Below are positions 22,123 to 33,276 of a DNA stretch of 64,000 nucleotides, piece by piece. The DNA lies in assembly GCF_033568475.1 (NCBI RefSeq), contig NC_133123.1, forward strand, positions 21,190,622-21,254,621. Direction: 5' to 3'. The position numbers were made by a program, and so were the translations under genes. Numbering within the stretch: the stretch's first letter is position 1; the number at the start of each line of letters is the position of its first letter. The notes beneath the pieces are model-generated. The model made no database searches. It saw only the letters and a list, made by a program, of their open reading frames with translations, and was not told where the DNA came from. Source of the DNA: Henckelia pumila (taxonomy: Eukaryota; Streptophyta; Magnoliopsida; Lamiales; Gesneriaceae).

Positions 22123-25100
22123 TGTAACGCCCAGAAATTCGGCACGTAAATCCGCATGCATAACTAGGGGATTTAATAATTTTAAAATAATGTGAAAATG
22201 TGTTAAATTAATTTTATATGTTATTATGTGAATTATATGATTTATTAGCATGTTTTAAATGTTTGTTCGGCATTTAAATAGGTATGATGTGATTTATGAA
22301 TTTATTTGAGAAAGTTTACTTTTTGATCGCGTAGGCGGGACCGTGGACGGACGAGATGCCAAAATATTTAGCCAAAAATATTTTATGAGTTTTTTTAGCC
22401 TTAAAATATTATTTTAAAGTATTGTGTCAAGAGAATTTTAGTATTTAATTATATATTAATTTAAGAATTTGTTTTTGGCCAAAATAAGTCATTTTATTGA
22501 CTTTTATTAATATTTAAAAATTCCCAAAATTATTATTTCGGGATTTAAGTTAAAAATCAGATTTAATTATCTGGTATTTAAGAGTTTTAACTTTATTTTA
22601 TTGTATTCAATAATATCTTAATATCTTAACCATGTTTTATTAAAGATTTAACCTAATCCTACCCCTTTAAAAAAATAAAACCTACGGTAATTCACCTAGC
22701 CGCCTCCTCCACCTCTTCTCTTCCCCATCCCCACGCTCCTCATCAGATTTCTAGACCACCATAACCAACCTTTGGAGTTTTATCAAGTTTTGTTCGTCGT
22801 TCGTCGTCCGGTAACCGAATACGCGTCGGTATCAACACTTTGATCAAATATTCATCAAGGCACGTTTGATTTCCATTCTTTAACACCATTTAAATCATAT
22901 TACAAATATTTTATGCTTACAAGATCTGTTATTGCATGTGTTTTGATCTAGAAAATAAAATATTAAAGTTCATGCATGTTCCTCACGTTTTTGCACTTCA
23001 TGGCTCGGTTTTGCACTATTTCTGGACATGTCTTGGGTTCGAACTGCTGGCTGCTCATTCAGGGGTCTAAGGGGGTTCCTAAGGGTCGGTTTTGGCTAGG
23101 TGGTTCACGGCTGGAAGGGCTGGAACCAAGGGAAAAGGGGCTGGGACAGCAGCTAGGCGTGCAGAATTTTCTGTCGGGTTTAGGGCCTTTGGCCGAGCCA
23201 TGCATGGGCTTGGCTCGAGTCAGGCCTGGTCAGGGGGATACACTTGGACCCTGGGGTGGTCCAGGTGTCGGACCTCCGGCCGTTGGTGGCCGGAGCTGGT
23301 CGGAACATGCAATGTATCATGGGCTGTCCAGAAAAGGAGCCTGCGCAGCTTGCATGGAGTTTAGGGGCCTTGGCCGAGCCATGTAAGGCTTGGCTCGAGC
23401 CAGGCCCTAGGCTGGGGTTGCACCTGGATCCTGGGGTGGTCCAGGCGCCGGAGCTCCGGCCAGGGGTGGCCGGAGTTGGGCTGTAGCAAAGGGGATAAGG
23501 GTCATGGCCGTGAGGTATGGTGAAGGGGAAAGGTACTGTTTTCCTTCCTTGGGTTTCATGGGCCGGGCTCGTTTTGGGTTCGGGTCGGGTCTAAATTGAT
23601 GGGTCAAATAATTTTAGTCCGGGTCTAGATTTTTATTATTTGGGCTCGGGTGTTTTTATTTTAATTAAATGAGAGATTAATTAACAATTAATGGGTTTGG
23701 TCTTGATTAATTAATTAATTGGACTAGTTTAATGGGATTAAATAAATTATGTAAGTGAGCCCTCTAATTTGTCATGGGCCGTGTGATCCATGAGAATTAT
23801 TGGGCCAAGTGTAGTCGGGTTTAATAATTTTATCGGTCTAGTTTATAATTAATGGTTAAATAATACTTTTATTAATTAAATGTTAAGTTAATTAGTTAAT
23901 GGGCTTAAAGTATATTTTAAGTGAGCCCATTAGTTTCTCTTGGGCTTGAGGGCCCAAGAAGCTTAATGGGCCAGGTCAGGTTGGGCTTTTGGGTTTTTGG
24001 GCCAGTCTAAGAATTTTGGAGTTTAAGTCTAGCGGTCAGCAGCTCGAACAAGTCCTTGGAAAAATAAATGTTCGTAAATATATATTTAATTCATGCATGC
24101 ATTTTTATTAGATATATAAGTATTATTTTTAAGAAAATAAATTAAATATATATTTACGGACAAATTTTCATGAAATAAAGAAATATTGAAAATTTTAAGT
24201 TCATGCATCATTAAGAATTTTCATGATAAGTTTAAGAGCATGTTATGAAAAATATTTTTATGGAAGTTGAAGTGAAGGTGGAAAGTGATGTGGTTGGAGG
24301 CCGGGATACCTGGGCCCGGTGACCTTCCTAATGATGTGTAAGTATGATGAGCTTATGGATCCAGCTGAGAGGGCTGGTGAAGTAGCAGCACAGAGGTGGA
24401 AATCCCACCGCCGCGTACGTTGGTTTATAGATTGATCAATCGCTCAGTATGATGCCACCGACATGGATACGACCTGTTGAGAACTAAGAAAATTTGATAA
24501 GTTAATTTATGATATTTATGATGATACATGTTATAGCATGATGATTAAATAGTATGATTTTATTTCATGTTTATATTCATAATATTTTAAGAGCATGCAC
24601 GTATAATTAATATTCACGTATTTTATATGATGTGTGCTTGTGTGTGGTTTCATTTTGTTATATAAGGATAGAACGTGCTGAGCCTCTAGGCTCACTAGAT
24701 TTAAATGGTGCAGGTGAGCAGAATAATAATGAAGTTAATGTGTTCCCGACTGGCGGCGAGGGCGTATGAGTATCCAGGCGGCTAGTACCCGTGACCATCG
24801 CTCAATTATGAATTTTATGTTGAAACTAGAACATTTATTTCCGCATATGTTTTACTATTAGATTTTTAGTATTTATTTTATAAGTTTGCATGGATTTTTG
24901 TCAAGGAAATATTATTTAGGAATTTTATTATGACAATCTTATGGATTATTATTTAGTAATTAATGTTAGGTATTTATTTGCATGCATGTACTTCCGTTAT
25001 TATTTATGTTTAATGTGTAAATTTATATTAAATTAAGTAAAGTTATTTTTAAGTATTATATATATATGTATGGGCATATATATATATATATATATATTTA

Positions 25101-25171
25101 TATTCATTATTTTATTATCAGAGAGTTTTAAAAAAAAAAATTTAATTTACTAGAAGTTCTAGGATGTTTCA
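22123..25171 (+). repeat. TR-GAG 5' LTR (3049 bp)
   Basis: Starts TGTAACGCCCAGAAATTC, ends GGATGTTTCA. Short predicted frames inside it are repeated exactly in the other LTR and show no known domain; I do not treat them as genes. Confidence 0.95.
23179..23480 (+). repeat. ~120-bp direct duplication inside the TR-GAG LTR
   Basis: Segments 23179-23300 and 23360-23480 (period 181) both run from TTTAGGGSC..GGCCGAGCCATG through GGGGTGGTCCAGG to GTGGCCGGAG, with many substitutions. The same pair is at 27593-27894 in the other LTR. The duplication predates the insertion. Confidence 0.85.
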
Positions 25172-25173
25172 TT

Positions 25174-25185
25174 TGGTATCAGAGC
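25174..25185 (+). other. TR-GAG primer-binding site (Met tRNA)
   Basis: TGGTATCAGAGC two bases after the 5' LTR, an exact match to the usual initiator-Met primer site. Confidence 0.95.
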
Positions 25186-25404
25186 CTTGGTCCTTGGAGG
25201 GTTACTAGTCTGCTACATGGAGCTCAGAAGCCGCACTGCCAGTCTGTAAGTTTTAAGTGTTTTAAATTATGATTTATGCATGGGACACATGAGTTATGTT
25301 TTTATTTATTTATGAAAATGAGAATTTAAAGTTACGACAGTCTTAAAGTCAAAAATATTAGTTATGCATGGCGATTTACGTAAAGAAATATGTGGTGGTA
25401 CAGA

Positions 25405-26420
25405 ATGCCTCCGAGACCAGTGAACAGACGTGGGGGACCTCCACCTCCACCTCCACAGAATCCTCTTTCAGCATTGGAGCAGGCCAATGCGAATATGATG
25501 GCTGGGATTACTGCTCTGTTGGAGCAGCAGGCGGCACGTCCGAGGCTTTCACACGATGAGGATGTGGCTGAGCGGTTCCAGAAGAAGGGACCCAAGGAGT
25601 TTACAGGCACCACTGATCCGCTCATTGCCGAGGGATGGATCCGATCACTAGAGTCTATCTTTGACTACATGGGGATTACAGATGTGGACAGAGTCAAGTG
25701 TGCAATTTATATGATGAGAGGGGATGCAGCCTCGTGGTGGGAAGGCGCTGTTAGGGGCGTAAACCTACCTACTTTGACTTGGATAGAGTTCAGACGTATA
25801 TTCTTTGCCAAGTATTTCACTGAGGATGTGCGCAGCCGCATGATCCGGGAGTTCATGAGTCTCCGTCAGGGGGACAAGTCTGTGGTGGAGTACATTACAC
25901 AGTTCGAGAGGGGTGTCGCTTCGTACCCCTTATTGCTGACAGTGCACCGGAGAAATTGAGACAGTTTGTTGATGGGCTTAGGGCGGACATCAAGCATGAT
26001 GTACGCATGTTGGACGTCACCACTTATGAGGCAGCGGTGAGTAGGGCACTACGATCCGAGGAGGGTAGGAAGGATATCTTGAGGGAGCAACAGAGGAAGA
26101 GGCAGCTACAAACATCGTACCATGAGTCGTATCCACAGCAGGATGCAAAGAAGCAGTCTACTGGGCCGTCGAAAGGCCCAAATCCACTGAGACAGCAAGG
26201 AGCTATCGTCCCTCGTGCAGAAGCACTACCTCTCTGCCAGAAATGCCAGAAGCCCCATCCAGGACCGTGTATGAAGGGATCAGGCATGTGCTACCATTGC
26301 AAGGAACCGGGACACATTATGCTGCATTGTCCCAAGAAGAATGCTGCTGGACGAGTCTTTGTGATGCAGGCAGAGGAAGCAGCACCAGATACTTTGCGCA
26401 TCACGGGTAATGTTATTTAA
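25405..26420 (+). pseudogene. Gag of the TR-GAG element (one frameshift)
   Basis: The start ATG at 25405 (MPPRPVNRR) is the usual Gag start. The N-terminal region is rich in Pro and Gln. A Retrotrans_gag-like capsid region follows with GWIRSLESIFDYM, ASWWEGAV and SLRQGDKSVVEY motifs. Near 25916 one base appears missing, shifting the frame so the first part stops at 25957-25959 and the rest (LRQFVDGLRADIK onward) reads in the +1 frame to a stop at 26420. The second part carries a CCHC zinc knuckle (CYHCKEPGHIMLHC) and ends ITGNVI, where protease would start. Known role: packaging and particle formation. With the shift, a full Gag needs frameshifting or trans supply. Confidence 0.9.
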
Positions 26421-26522
26421 ATGCATTAAATTTGTCGTATTTGGATTGCTCGATTCGGAACTACACGAGGAAACTTGTTCTTGCTTAGAGTTCGTTTCAA
26501 TTTCGAGGACGAAATTCCATTT

Positions 26523-26536
26523 AAGGGGGAGAGAAT
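26523..26536 (+). other. TR-GAG polypurine tract
   Basis: AAGGGGGAGAGAA immediately before the 3' LTR, preceded by the Tekay-type TTTCGAGGACGAAAT motif (26501-26515). Confidence 0.9.
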
Positions 26537-29500
26537 TGTAACGCCCAGAAATTCGGCACGTAAATCCGCATGCATAACTAGGGGATTTAATAATTTTAAA
26601 ATAATGTGAAAATGTGTTAAATTAATTTTATATGTTATTATGTGAATTATATGATTTATTAGCATGTTTTAAATGTTTGTTCGGCATTTAAATAGGTATG
26701 ATGTGATTTATGAATTTATTTGAGAAAGTTTACTTTTTGATCGCGTAGGCGGGACCGTGGACGGACGAGATGCCAAAATATTTAGCCAAAAATATTTTAT
26801 GAGTTTTTTTAGCCTTAAAATATTATTTTAAAGTATTGTGTCAAGAGAATTTTAGTATTTAATTATATATTAATTTAAGAATTTGTTTTTGGCCAAAATA
26901 AGTCATTTTATTGACTTTTATTAATATTTAAAAATTCCCAAAATTATTATTTCGGGATTTAAGTTAAAAATCAGATTTAATTATCTGGTATTTAAGAGTT
27001 TTAACTTTATTTTATTGTATTCAATAATATCTTAATATCTTAACCATGTTTTATTAAAGATTTAACCTAATCCTACCCCTTTAAAAAAATAAAACCTACG
27101 GTAATTCACCTAGCCGCCTCCTCCACCTCTTCTCTTCCCCATCCCCACGCTCCTCATCAGATTTCTAGACCACCATAACCAACCTTTGGAGTTTTATCAA
27201 GTTTTGTTCGTCGTTCGTCGTCCGGTAACCGAATACGCGTCGGTATCAACACTTTGATCAAATATTCATCAAGGCACGTTTGATTTCCATTCTTTAACAC
27301 CATTTAAATCATATTACAAATATTTTATGCTTACAAGATCTGTTATTGCATGTGTTTTGATCTAGAAAATAAAATATTAAAGTTCATGCATGTTCCTCAC
27401 GTTTTTGCACTTCATGGCTCGGTTTTGCACTATTTCTGGACATGTCTTGGGTTCGAACTGCTGGCTGCTCATTCAGGGGTCTAAGGGGGTTCCTAAGGGT
27501 CGGTTTTGGCTAGGTGGTTCACGGCTGGAAGGGCTGGAACCAAGGGAAAAGGGGCTGGGACAGCAGCTAGGCGTGCAGAATTTTCTGTCGGGTTTAGGGC
27601 CTTTGGCCGAGCCATGCATGGGCTTGGCTCGAGTCAGGCCTGGTCAGGGGGATACACTTGGACCCTGGGGTGGTCCAGGTGTCGGACCTCCGGCCGTTGG
27701 TGGCCGGAGCTGGTCGGAACATGCAATGTATCATGGGCTGTCCAGAAAAGGAGCCTGCGCAGCTTGCATGGAGTTTAGGGGCCTTGGCCGAGCCATGTAA
27801 GGCTTGGCTCGAGCCAGGCCCTAGGCTGGGGTTGCACCTGGATCCTGGGGTGGTCCAGGCGCCGGAGCTCCGGCCAGGGGTGGCCGGAGTTGGGCTGTAG
27901 CAAAGGGGATAAGGGTCATGGCCGTGAGGTATGGTGAAGGGGAAAGGTACTGTTTTCCTTCCTTGGGTTTCATGGGCCGGGCTCGTTTTGGGTTCGGGTC
28001 GGGTCTAAATTGATGGGTCAAATAATTTTAGTCCGGGTCTAGATTTTTATTATTTGGGCTCGGGTGTTTTTATTTTAATTAAATGAGAGATTAATTAACA
28101 ATTAATGGGTTTGGTCTTGATTAATTAATTAATTGGACTAGTTTAATGGGATTAAATAAATTATGTAAGTGAGCCCTCTAATTTGTCATGGGCCGTGTGA
28201 TCCATGAGAATTATTGGGCCAAGTGTAGTCGGGTTTAATAATTTTATCGGTCTAGTTTATAATTAATGGTTAAATAATACTTTTATTAATTAAATGTTAA
28301 GTTAATTAGTTAATGGGCTTAAAGTATATTTTAAGTGAGCCCATTAGTTTCTCTTGGGCTTGAGGGCCCAAGAAGCTTAATGGGCCAGGTCAGGTTGGGC
28401 TTTTGGGTTTTTGGGCCAGTCTAAGAATTTTGGAGTTTAAGTCTAGCGGTCAGCAGCTCGAACAAGTCCTTGGAAAAATAAATGTTCGTAAATATATATT
28501 TAATTCATGCATGCATTTTTATTAGATATATAAGTATTATTTTTAAGAAAATAAATTAAATATATATTTACGGACAAATTTTCATGAAATAAAGAAATAT
28601 TGAAAATTTTAAGTTCATGCATCATTAAGAATTTTCATGATAAGTTTAAGAGCATGTTATGAAAAATATTTTTATGGAAGTTGAAGTGAAGGTGGAAAGT
28701 GATGTGGTTGGAGGCCGGGATACCTGGGCCCGGTGACCTTCCTAATGATGTGTAAGTATGATGAGCTTATGGATCCAGCTGAGAGGGCTGGTGAAGTAGC
28801 AGCACAGAGGTGGAAATCCCACCGCCGCGTACGTTGGTTTATAGATTGATCAATCGCTCAGTATGATGCCACCGACATGGATACGACCTGTTGAGAACTA
28901 AGAAAATTTGATAAGTTAATTTATGATATTTATGATGATACATGTTATAGCATGATGATTAAATAGTATGATTTTATTTCATGTTTATATTCATAATATT
29001 TTAAGAGCATGCACGTATAATTAATATTCACGTATTTTATATGATGTGTGCTTGTGTGTGGTTTCATTTTGTTATATAAGGATAGAACGTGCTGAGCCTC
29101 TAGGCTCACTAGATTTAAATGGTGCAGGTGAGCAGAATAATAATGAAGTTAATGTGTTCCCGACTGGCGGCGAGGGCGTATGAGTATCCAGGCGGCTAGT
29201 ACCCGTGACCATCGCTCAATTATGAATTTTATGTTGAAACTAGAACATTTATTTCCGCATATGTTTTACTATTAGATTTTTAGTATTTATTTTATAAGTT
29301 TGCATGGATTTTTGTCAAGGAAATATTATTTAGGAATTTTATTATGACAATCTTATGGATTATTATTTAGTAATTAATGTTAGGTATTTATTTGCATGCA
29401 TGTACTTCCGTTATTATTTATGTTTAATGTGTAAATTTATATTAAATTAAGTAAAGTTATTTTTAAGTATTATATATATATGTATGGGCATATATATATA

Positions 29501-29588
29501 TATATATATATATTTATATTCATTATTTTATTATCAGAGAGTTTTAAAAAAAAAAAATTTAATTTACTAGAAGTTCTAGGATGTTTCA
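26537..29588 (+). repeat. TR-GAG 3' LTR (3052 bp)
   Basis: Matches 22123-25171 at an offset of about 4414; only microsatellite and homopolymer lengths were seen to differ (TA run near 29490, A run near 29547). Confidence 0.95.
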
Positions 29589-29593
29589 CAATG

Positions 29594-29906
29594 AGCGGCT
29601 CCTGACAGGCTTCTAGGCGGAGGGAGACATGAATGAACCGATCCTGCTGGAATGAGAGGGATTCTGAGACTGTGTAGGTATGAGACTGCATAGTTGAAGA
29701 GAGTTTAAAAGATTTCATATGTACTACTCATATCAAGAAGGTGCATCTTCTTTTCGGGAGCTCATCATATAAGAACTCCAAAGTTAAGCGTGCTTGACTT
29801 GGGAAAATTATAGGATGGGTGACCCCCTGAGAAGTTTCTCAGGGTGCGTGTGAGTGAGGACATAAGCACGCTGAAAAGACCCGTCTTGATATAGTGGGTC
29901 GTTACA
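29594..29906 (+). repeat. Cassandra 3' LTR, second piece
   Basis: Continues after the duplicated CAATG (29589-29593) and ends GTTACA at 29906, followed by the ACGTT duplicate. Includes the second 5S-like segment. Confidence 0.93.
29738..29857 (+). ncRNA. 5S rRNA-like sequence in Cassandra 3' LTR
   Basis: Counterpart of 21822-21938, with the same box A, intermediate and box C-like motifs and a handful of substitutions plus one extra C before box C. Confidence 0.87.
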
Positions 29907-29911
29907 ACGTT

Positions 29912-30066
29912 CGTCTCCATTATTCTGTTGCTTTAATATTGTTCTCAATATCATAACAATTAGAAATAAAAATCAATTAAATAACAATAAATCTCATTGA
30001 GAACTTAACCATCTCATTGGAAAATTAAAAAAAGGATGCACTAAAATCTGCAACATAATCTGTTTT
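29912..30066 (+). repeat. ~186-bp tandem repeat, copy 2 (right piece)
   Basis: Continues copy 2 after the nested insertions, ending AATCTGTTTT directly before copy 3. Confidence 0.9.
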
Positions 30067-30252
30067 ATGGAGGCTTTCTAATTATTTGCTCTAACGTTCG
30101 TCTCCATTATTCTGTTGCTTTAATTGCGTTCTCAATCTCATAACAATTAGAAATAAAAATCAATTAAATAACAACAAATCTCATTGAGAACTTAACCATC
30201 TCATTGGCAGATAAAAAAATGATGCACTAAAATCTGCAATATAATCTGTTTT
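30067..30252 (+). repeat. ~186-bp tandem repeat, copy 3 (intact)
   Basis: Uninterrupted unit that preserves both empty insertion sites: CTCTAACGTTCG (Cassandra target) and, at the copy 2/3 junction near 30055, CTGCAACATAATC (solo LTR target). Confidence 0.9.
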
Positions 30253-30663
30253 TTCAAAGTTTATTAAAGGTACCTACAAAACAAACACAAAATACGTGAG
30301 TTAGTTTGAAAGAAAATTCATAATATTTTGACCTATTCATAATTCTTTGCAAAAATATTTTTCTCTTGGCCTCTTTGACATATTATGTCGAACAGTTGAT
30401 GACTGAGTTTTCACTAACAACGAGTGAGACTAAATTTTTTTTGACAATCATGTCTTGTGGATAAATTAGAAGCAATTATTGAATCAATAGCAGTCCTTAA
30501 TTAAACACTATAAATAATATATATTTCTGTCAAAGTTATACAATCCAGAAAAAGCCAATAAGTGTGAGAAACGCTACATGTAGAAGGAGAGAGCTTCTTT
30601 TCTTCTCTTTCATCAATTATCGTGTGTAAAATGTTGATTGCTTTGCCATCTCACTCTTCTAAC
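30253..30663. other. AT-rich stretch, no gene seen
   Basis: No supported frame, RNA gene or repeat recognised. Confidence 0.5.
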
Positions 30664-30671
30664 AAAAGAAT

Positions 30672-31170
30672 TAGGGGTTTTCAAAATTTCGGTTAAACTG
30701 AATTAACTAATCGAATCGAATCAATTCGGAAATTCGGTTCGCTTAATTCGAAAATTCGGTTTTTATGTTAGAAAATTTCGGTTAATTCGGTTCGGTTTTC
30801 GGTTTTCTTAAAAATAATTCGGTTAATTCGGTTAACCGAATTATAAATAATTAAATTTTGATTTTTTTTATTATGCCTTATATATAATTTATAATATATT
30901 TTTAATGGTTTTATATTTAATATTTTACTTAATTTTTCATATTTTAATTTTTTTAAGCTTAATATATTTTTATAATGATAAAAAAATCATATTTAAATTA
31001 TTAATTTTATAAATTTTTTAATTTTTAATTTATTTTTTAAAAATTAATTAATTTTTAATTCGGTTCGGTTAAATTGGTTTTAATATAAATTCGGTTTGGT
31101 TCGATTAACCAAAAAAAATTCGATTAATTCGGTTCGGTTTTTGACCGAATTAACCGAATACTCACCCCTA
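30672..31170. mobile_element. hAT-like MITE (499 bp)
   Basis: Ends TAGGGGT and ACCCCTA, with subterminal TTCGGTTAA/TTAACCGAA repeats that make most of both arms inverted. Flanking 8-mers AAAAGAAT (30664-30671) and AAAAGAAG (31171-31178) match at seven of eight bases, an hAT-size target duplication. No transposase. Confidence 0.85.
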
Positions 31171-32213
31171 AAAAGAAGGACACCGATTATTGAGAGAAAA
31201 CTACGAGGAAATTTTATTATTTTGAAACTCAATTACGTGTGATTTAGGTTTGGAAAGGATAACTGTTCCCGCTTCTTCCCTTCTCCACGTAATTGAATTT
31301 TTTTTTTTAAATTTGTTTTCAGATTTGATAGTTGTCATGATGTCACCCATGCACGTTTAGCAAAGAATTGCCACACCAAAAGAAATTAGGAGTGTTTTAT
31401 GTGAGTGAATGTGGCTACACCAAATGTACAAACAGTTAGTATTGTGTGCTGATTTTTAATTAAATAGAAAGAGGGCTGATGACCAACATGCACCACAGTA
31501 ATCTGCATGTGTTCATACGATACGAGGGACTCTTCGTAATACTCAAACCAAGCATTTTTTAAAGATTTTAAGTGAAAAATAAACGATCCCAACCCAAAAA
31601 AAAAAAAAGAAAAAGAAAAGACCAATAGAAAATCTCTAAAAAATAAAAAAAACATTTTTCCCTTGCCGTTGCCGATACCTGATAAATCTGCAGTAATCTC
31701 GTATATACTTTCTCAAAAAAAAAAAAAAAAAACAAAATTCGTAAGCAGATTAATACAATGAATAATTTTTTTAAAAAAACAAAACAAAATAGAATAATAA
31801 CAATAATACAGAATGTTGGAAGTATCTATTACAAAGAAGACCAGATTCGATTATTGATGGATGCCTCTTATTATGGGTTGAACAGTGACACGAAGAGTCT
31901 GCGTAGCAATCAATCTCGTAATGACGTCATCAATAATGAAATGCATGCATGTCCATACATTTTCTTTAAGACATATATTGATGTATTTTATTATTATATT
32001 ATATTATTATTATTATTATGGGAACTCGACTTCATCCCCTTTACCGATCGGAACTAGCAAAGTCGGTCTAAAAACAAAAAAGGTATTTTCCAGGCTTATA
32101 AGTATATATTATTATTATATTAAAATTACATAGAGCACGTGTGTGATATATAATTTTTTTATTCCAAAATTGCCATAGGCCTCAATTTCAAAATTAATAT
32201 GTATATTATGATA
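31171..32213. other. AT-rich intergenic stretch, no gene seen
   Basis: Holds A-rich runs near 31599 and 31716 and a TTA microsatellite near 31990-32020. No frame resembles a known protein. Confidence 0.5.
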
Positions 32214-32329
32214 GTAGTGTTTGGGAAAGTTTCAAGAAAATACTTCTTAGATTTTTGTTAACAAAAATTTGAAAATTTTATTAACGAAAAGCTGAGAAGT
32301 GCTTGCTAGAAGTTTTACCAGACAGTGCC
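32214..32329. mobile_element. Small MITE (~116 bp), GTGTTTGGGA family
   Basis: Arms GTAGTGTTTGGGAAAGTTTC and, in reverse, GGCACTGTCTGGTAAAACTTC are inverted repeats that continue inward (ACTTCT...AGAAGT). Same family as 49590-49709. Confidence 0.65.
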
Positions 32330-33222
32330 GATATGTTTGGATTTATGTTTTCGGTCATTTTATGGTACTGTATTGTTGAAATTATTGCATTTTAACTGTA
32401 AAAATATTTCTCATGTGTGTATAATATTAATTTTGATATATGCAAACATGTAAAATGTGAGTTACATATTGTCATGATCATATTATATAGTATAATATAT
32501 ATATAATATAATAAATATTTAAAACACGTGCATCTAAAATTATGAAGTTAATTATATTTGAATTTTTTTTAAAAAAAAAAACTCAGAAGACAAAATGCCT
32601 ATTTATTTTTCACAAAGAGTTACTTTTATCTAAAATTTCATATGAATGGATTGTTGCATGTAATATTGGTGATAGAATCAATACGCGACTTTATCTGTAT
32701 CCAAATGCGATTTCATGTCAACGAAATAATACCCAGGGTCAGAAACATTTTTTTAAGTGCTTTTTAGTTAATAAGGTGTTTGGTTGACAAAAAAATACTT
32801 AAATAAGCACTTTATTTAAGCACTTTTTTTAGTCAAAATTAGAACTTTTTTAAAAATAAAATTATAGCTTTTAGTAAAATTAAAGTTTTTTTAAAAACCA
32901 AAAATTATAAGTTTAAAAGAAATTATTTTAAAAATTCTCACCAAAATTCAAAGGGGTTCGAAGGGATTTTGTTCGAAGAAAACTAAACTATAAAAGTTAA
33001 AAATTGAGAGAGTAATATTTGATTTCACCGCTTCTACCTTTCTCCGATCGGATCGGACCTTTGTCTCCTGTGATTTTACTTTTATTATTTTGTTCTTTCT
33101 TATTTTTTCGTTGCCACCGACCGTTGATTCCTTCGGGAGCTTGACATTTCATTGAATTTTTGTTTGCACATAGATACAAATTTCTTCAAGTGTCTGTGAT
33201 TCTTGCCGTGATCTGATTGCCG
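32330..33222. other. Upstream region and probable 5' UTR of BLISTER
   Basis: AT-rich sequence with a further imperfect inverted repeat near 32740-32840 (AAGTGCTT motifs). A CT-rich, GC-richer segment from about 33025 is probably the transcribed leader. No TATA box can be assigned with confidence. Confidence 0.4.
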
Positions 33223-33264
33223 ATGCGATGGAAAATTGTTAAGGGGCTGAGATTTTCGACGTGA
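33223..33264 (+). promoter_or_regulatory. Upstream ORFs in the BLISTER leader
   Basis: Two overlapping short ORFs precede the main ATG: 33223-33264 (13 codons plus stop) and 33228-33242 (4 codons plus stop). They start at consecutive ATGs (ATGCGATGG) in different frames and end 12 bp or more before the main start. They could reduce or condition translation if the transcript starts upstream. Confidence 0.55.
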
Positions 33265-33276
33265 TAGGAATTCTGA

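Larger units (their letters stand above)
22123..29588 (+). mobile_element. Gag-only non-autonomous LTR retrotransposon (TR-GAG type)
   Basis: Two ~3.05-kb LTRs (22123-25171 and 26537-29588) flank a 1365-bp interior with a Met-tRNA primer site, a gag frame and a purine tract, but no protease, reverse transcriptase, RNase H or integrase. Target duplication CAATG at 22118-22122 and 29589-29593. The LTRs look identical apart from the lengths of a TA run and an A run, so insertion was very recent. LTR ends and Gag are of the Tekay/Del gypsy kind. The gag frame ends just where protease should begin (after the family's ITGN motif), so the whole of pol is missing. Elements of this design have been described in plants as TR-GAG. 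It needs enzymes in trans. Confidence 0.92.
21613..29906 (+). mobile_element. Cassandra-type TRIM with 5S rRNA-like LTRs (interrupted by TR-GAG)
   Basis: A miniature LTR retrotransposon. The first LTR, 376 bp (21613-21988), starts TGTGACGCCC and ends GTTACA. The internal region is only 70 bp (21989-22058), with a primer site and purine-rich end. The second LTR is split as 22059-22122 and 29594-29906. The target duplication ACGTT lies at 21608-21612 and 29907-29911. Each LTR carries a 5S ribosomal RNA-like segment with recognisable internal pol III control regions, the hallmark of Cassandra elements. Without the nested insert the element is about 823 bp. The LTRs differ at about a dozen positions (near 3 percent). 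It encodes no protein and must be mobilised by enzymes from other elements. Confidence 0.93.

Noticed and set aside
22976..23607. Several GC-rich open frames repeated at 27390-28021
   Set aside because: They lie inside both LTRs of the TR-GAG element, overlap in several frames and show no domain; GC content keeps them open by chance.
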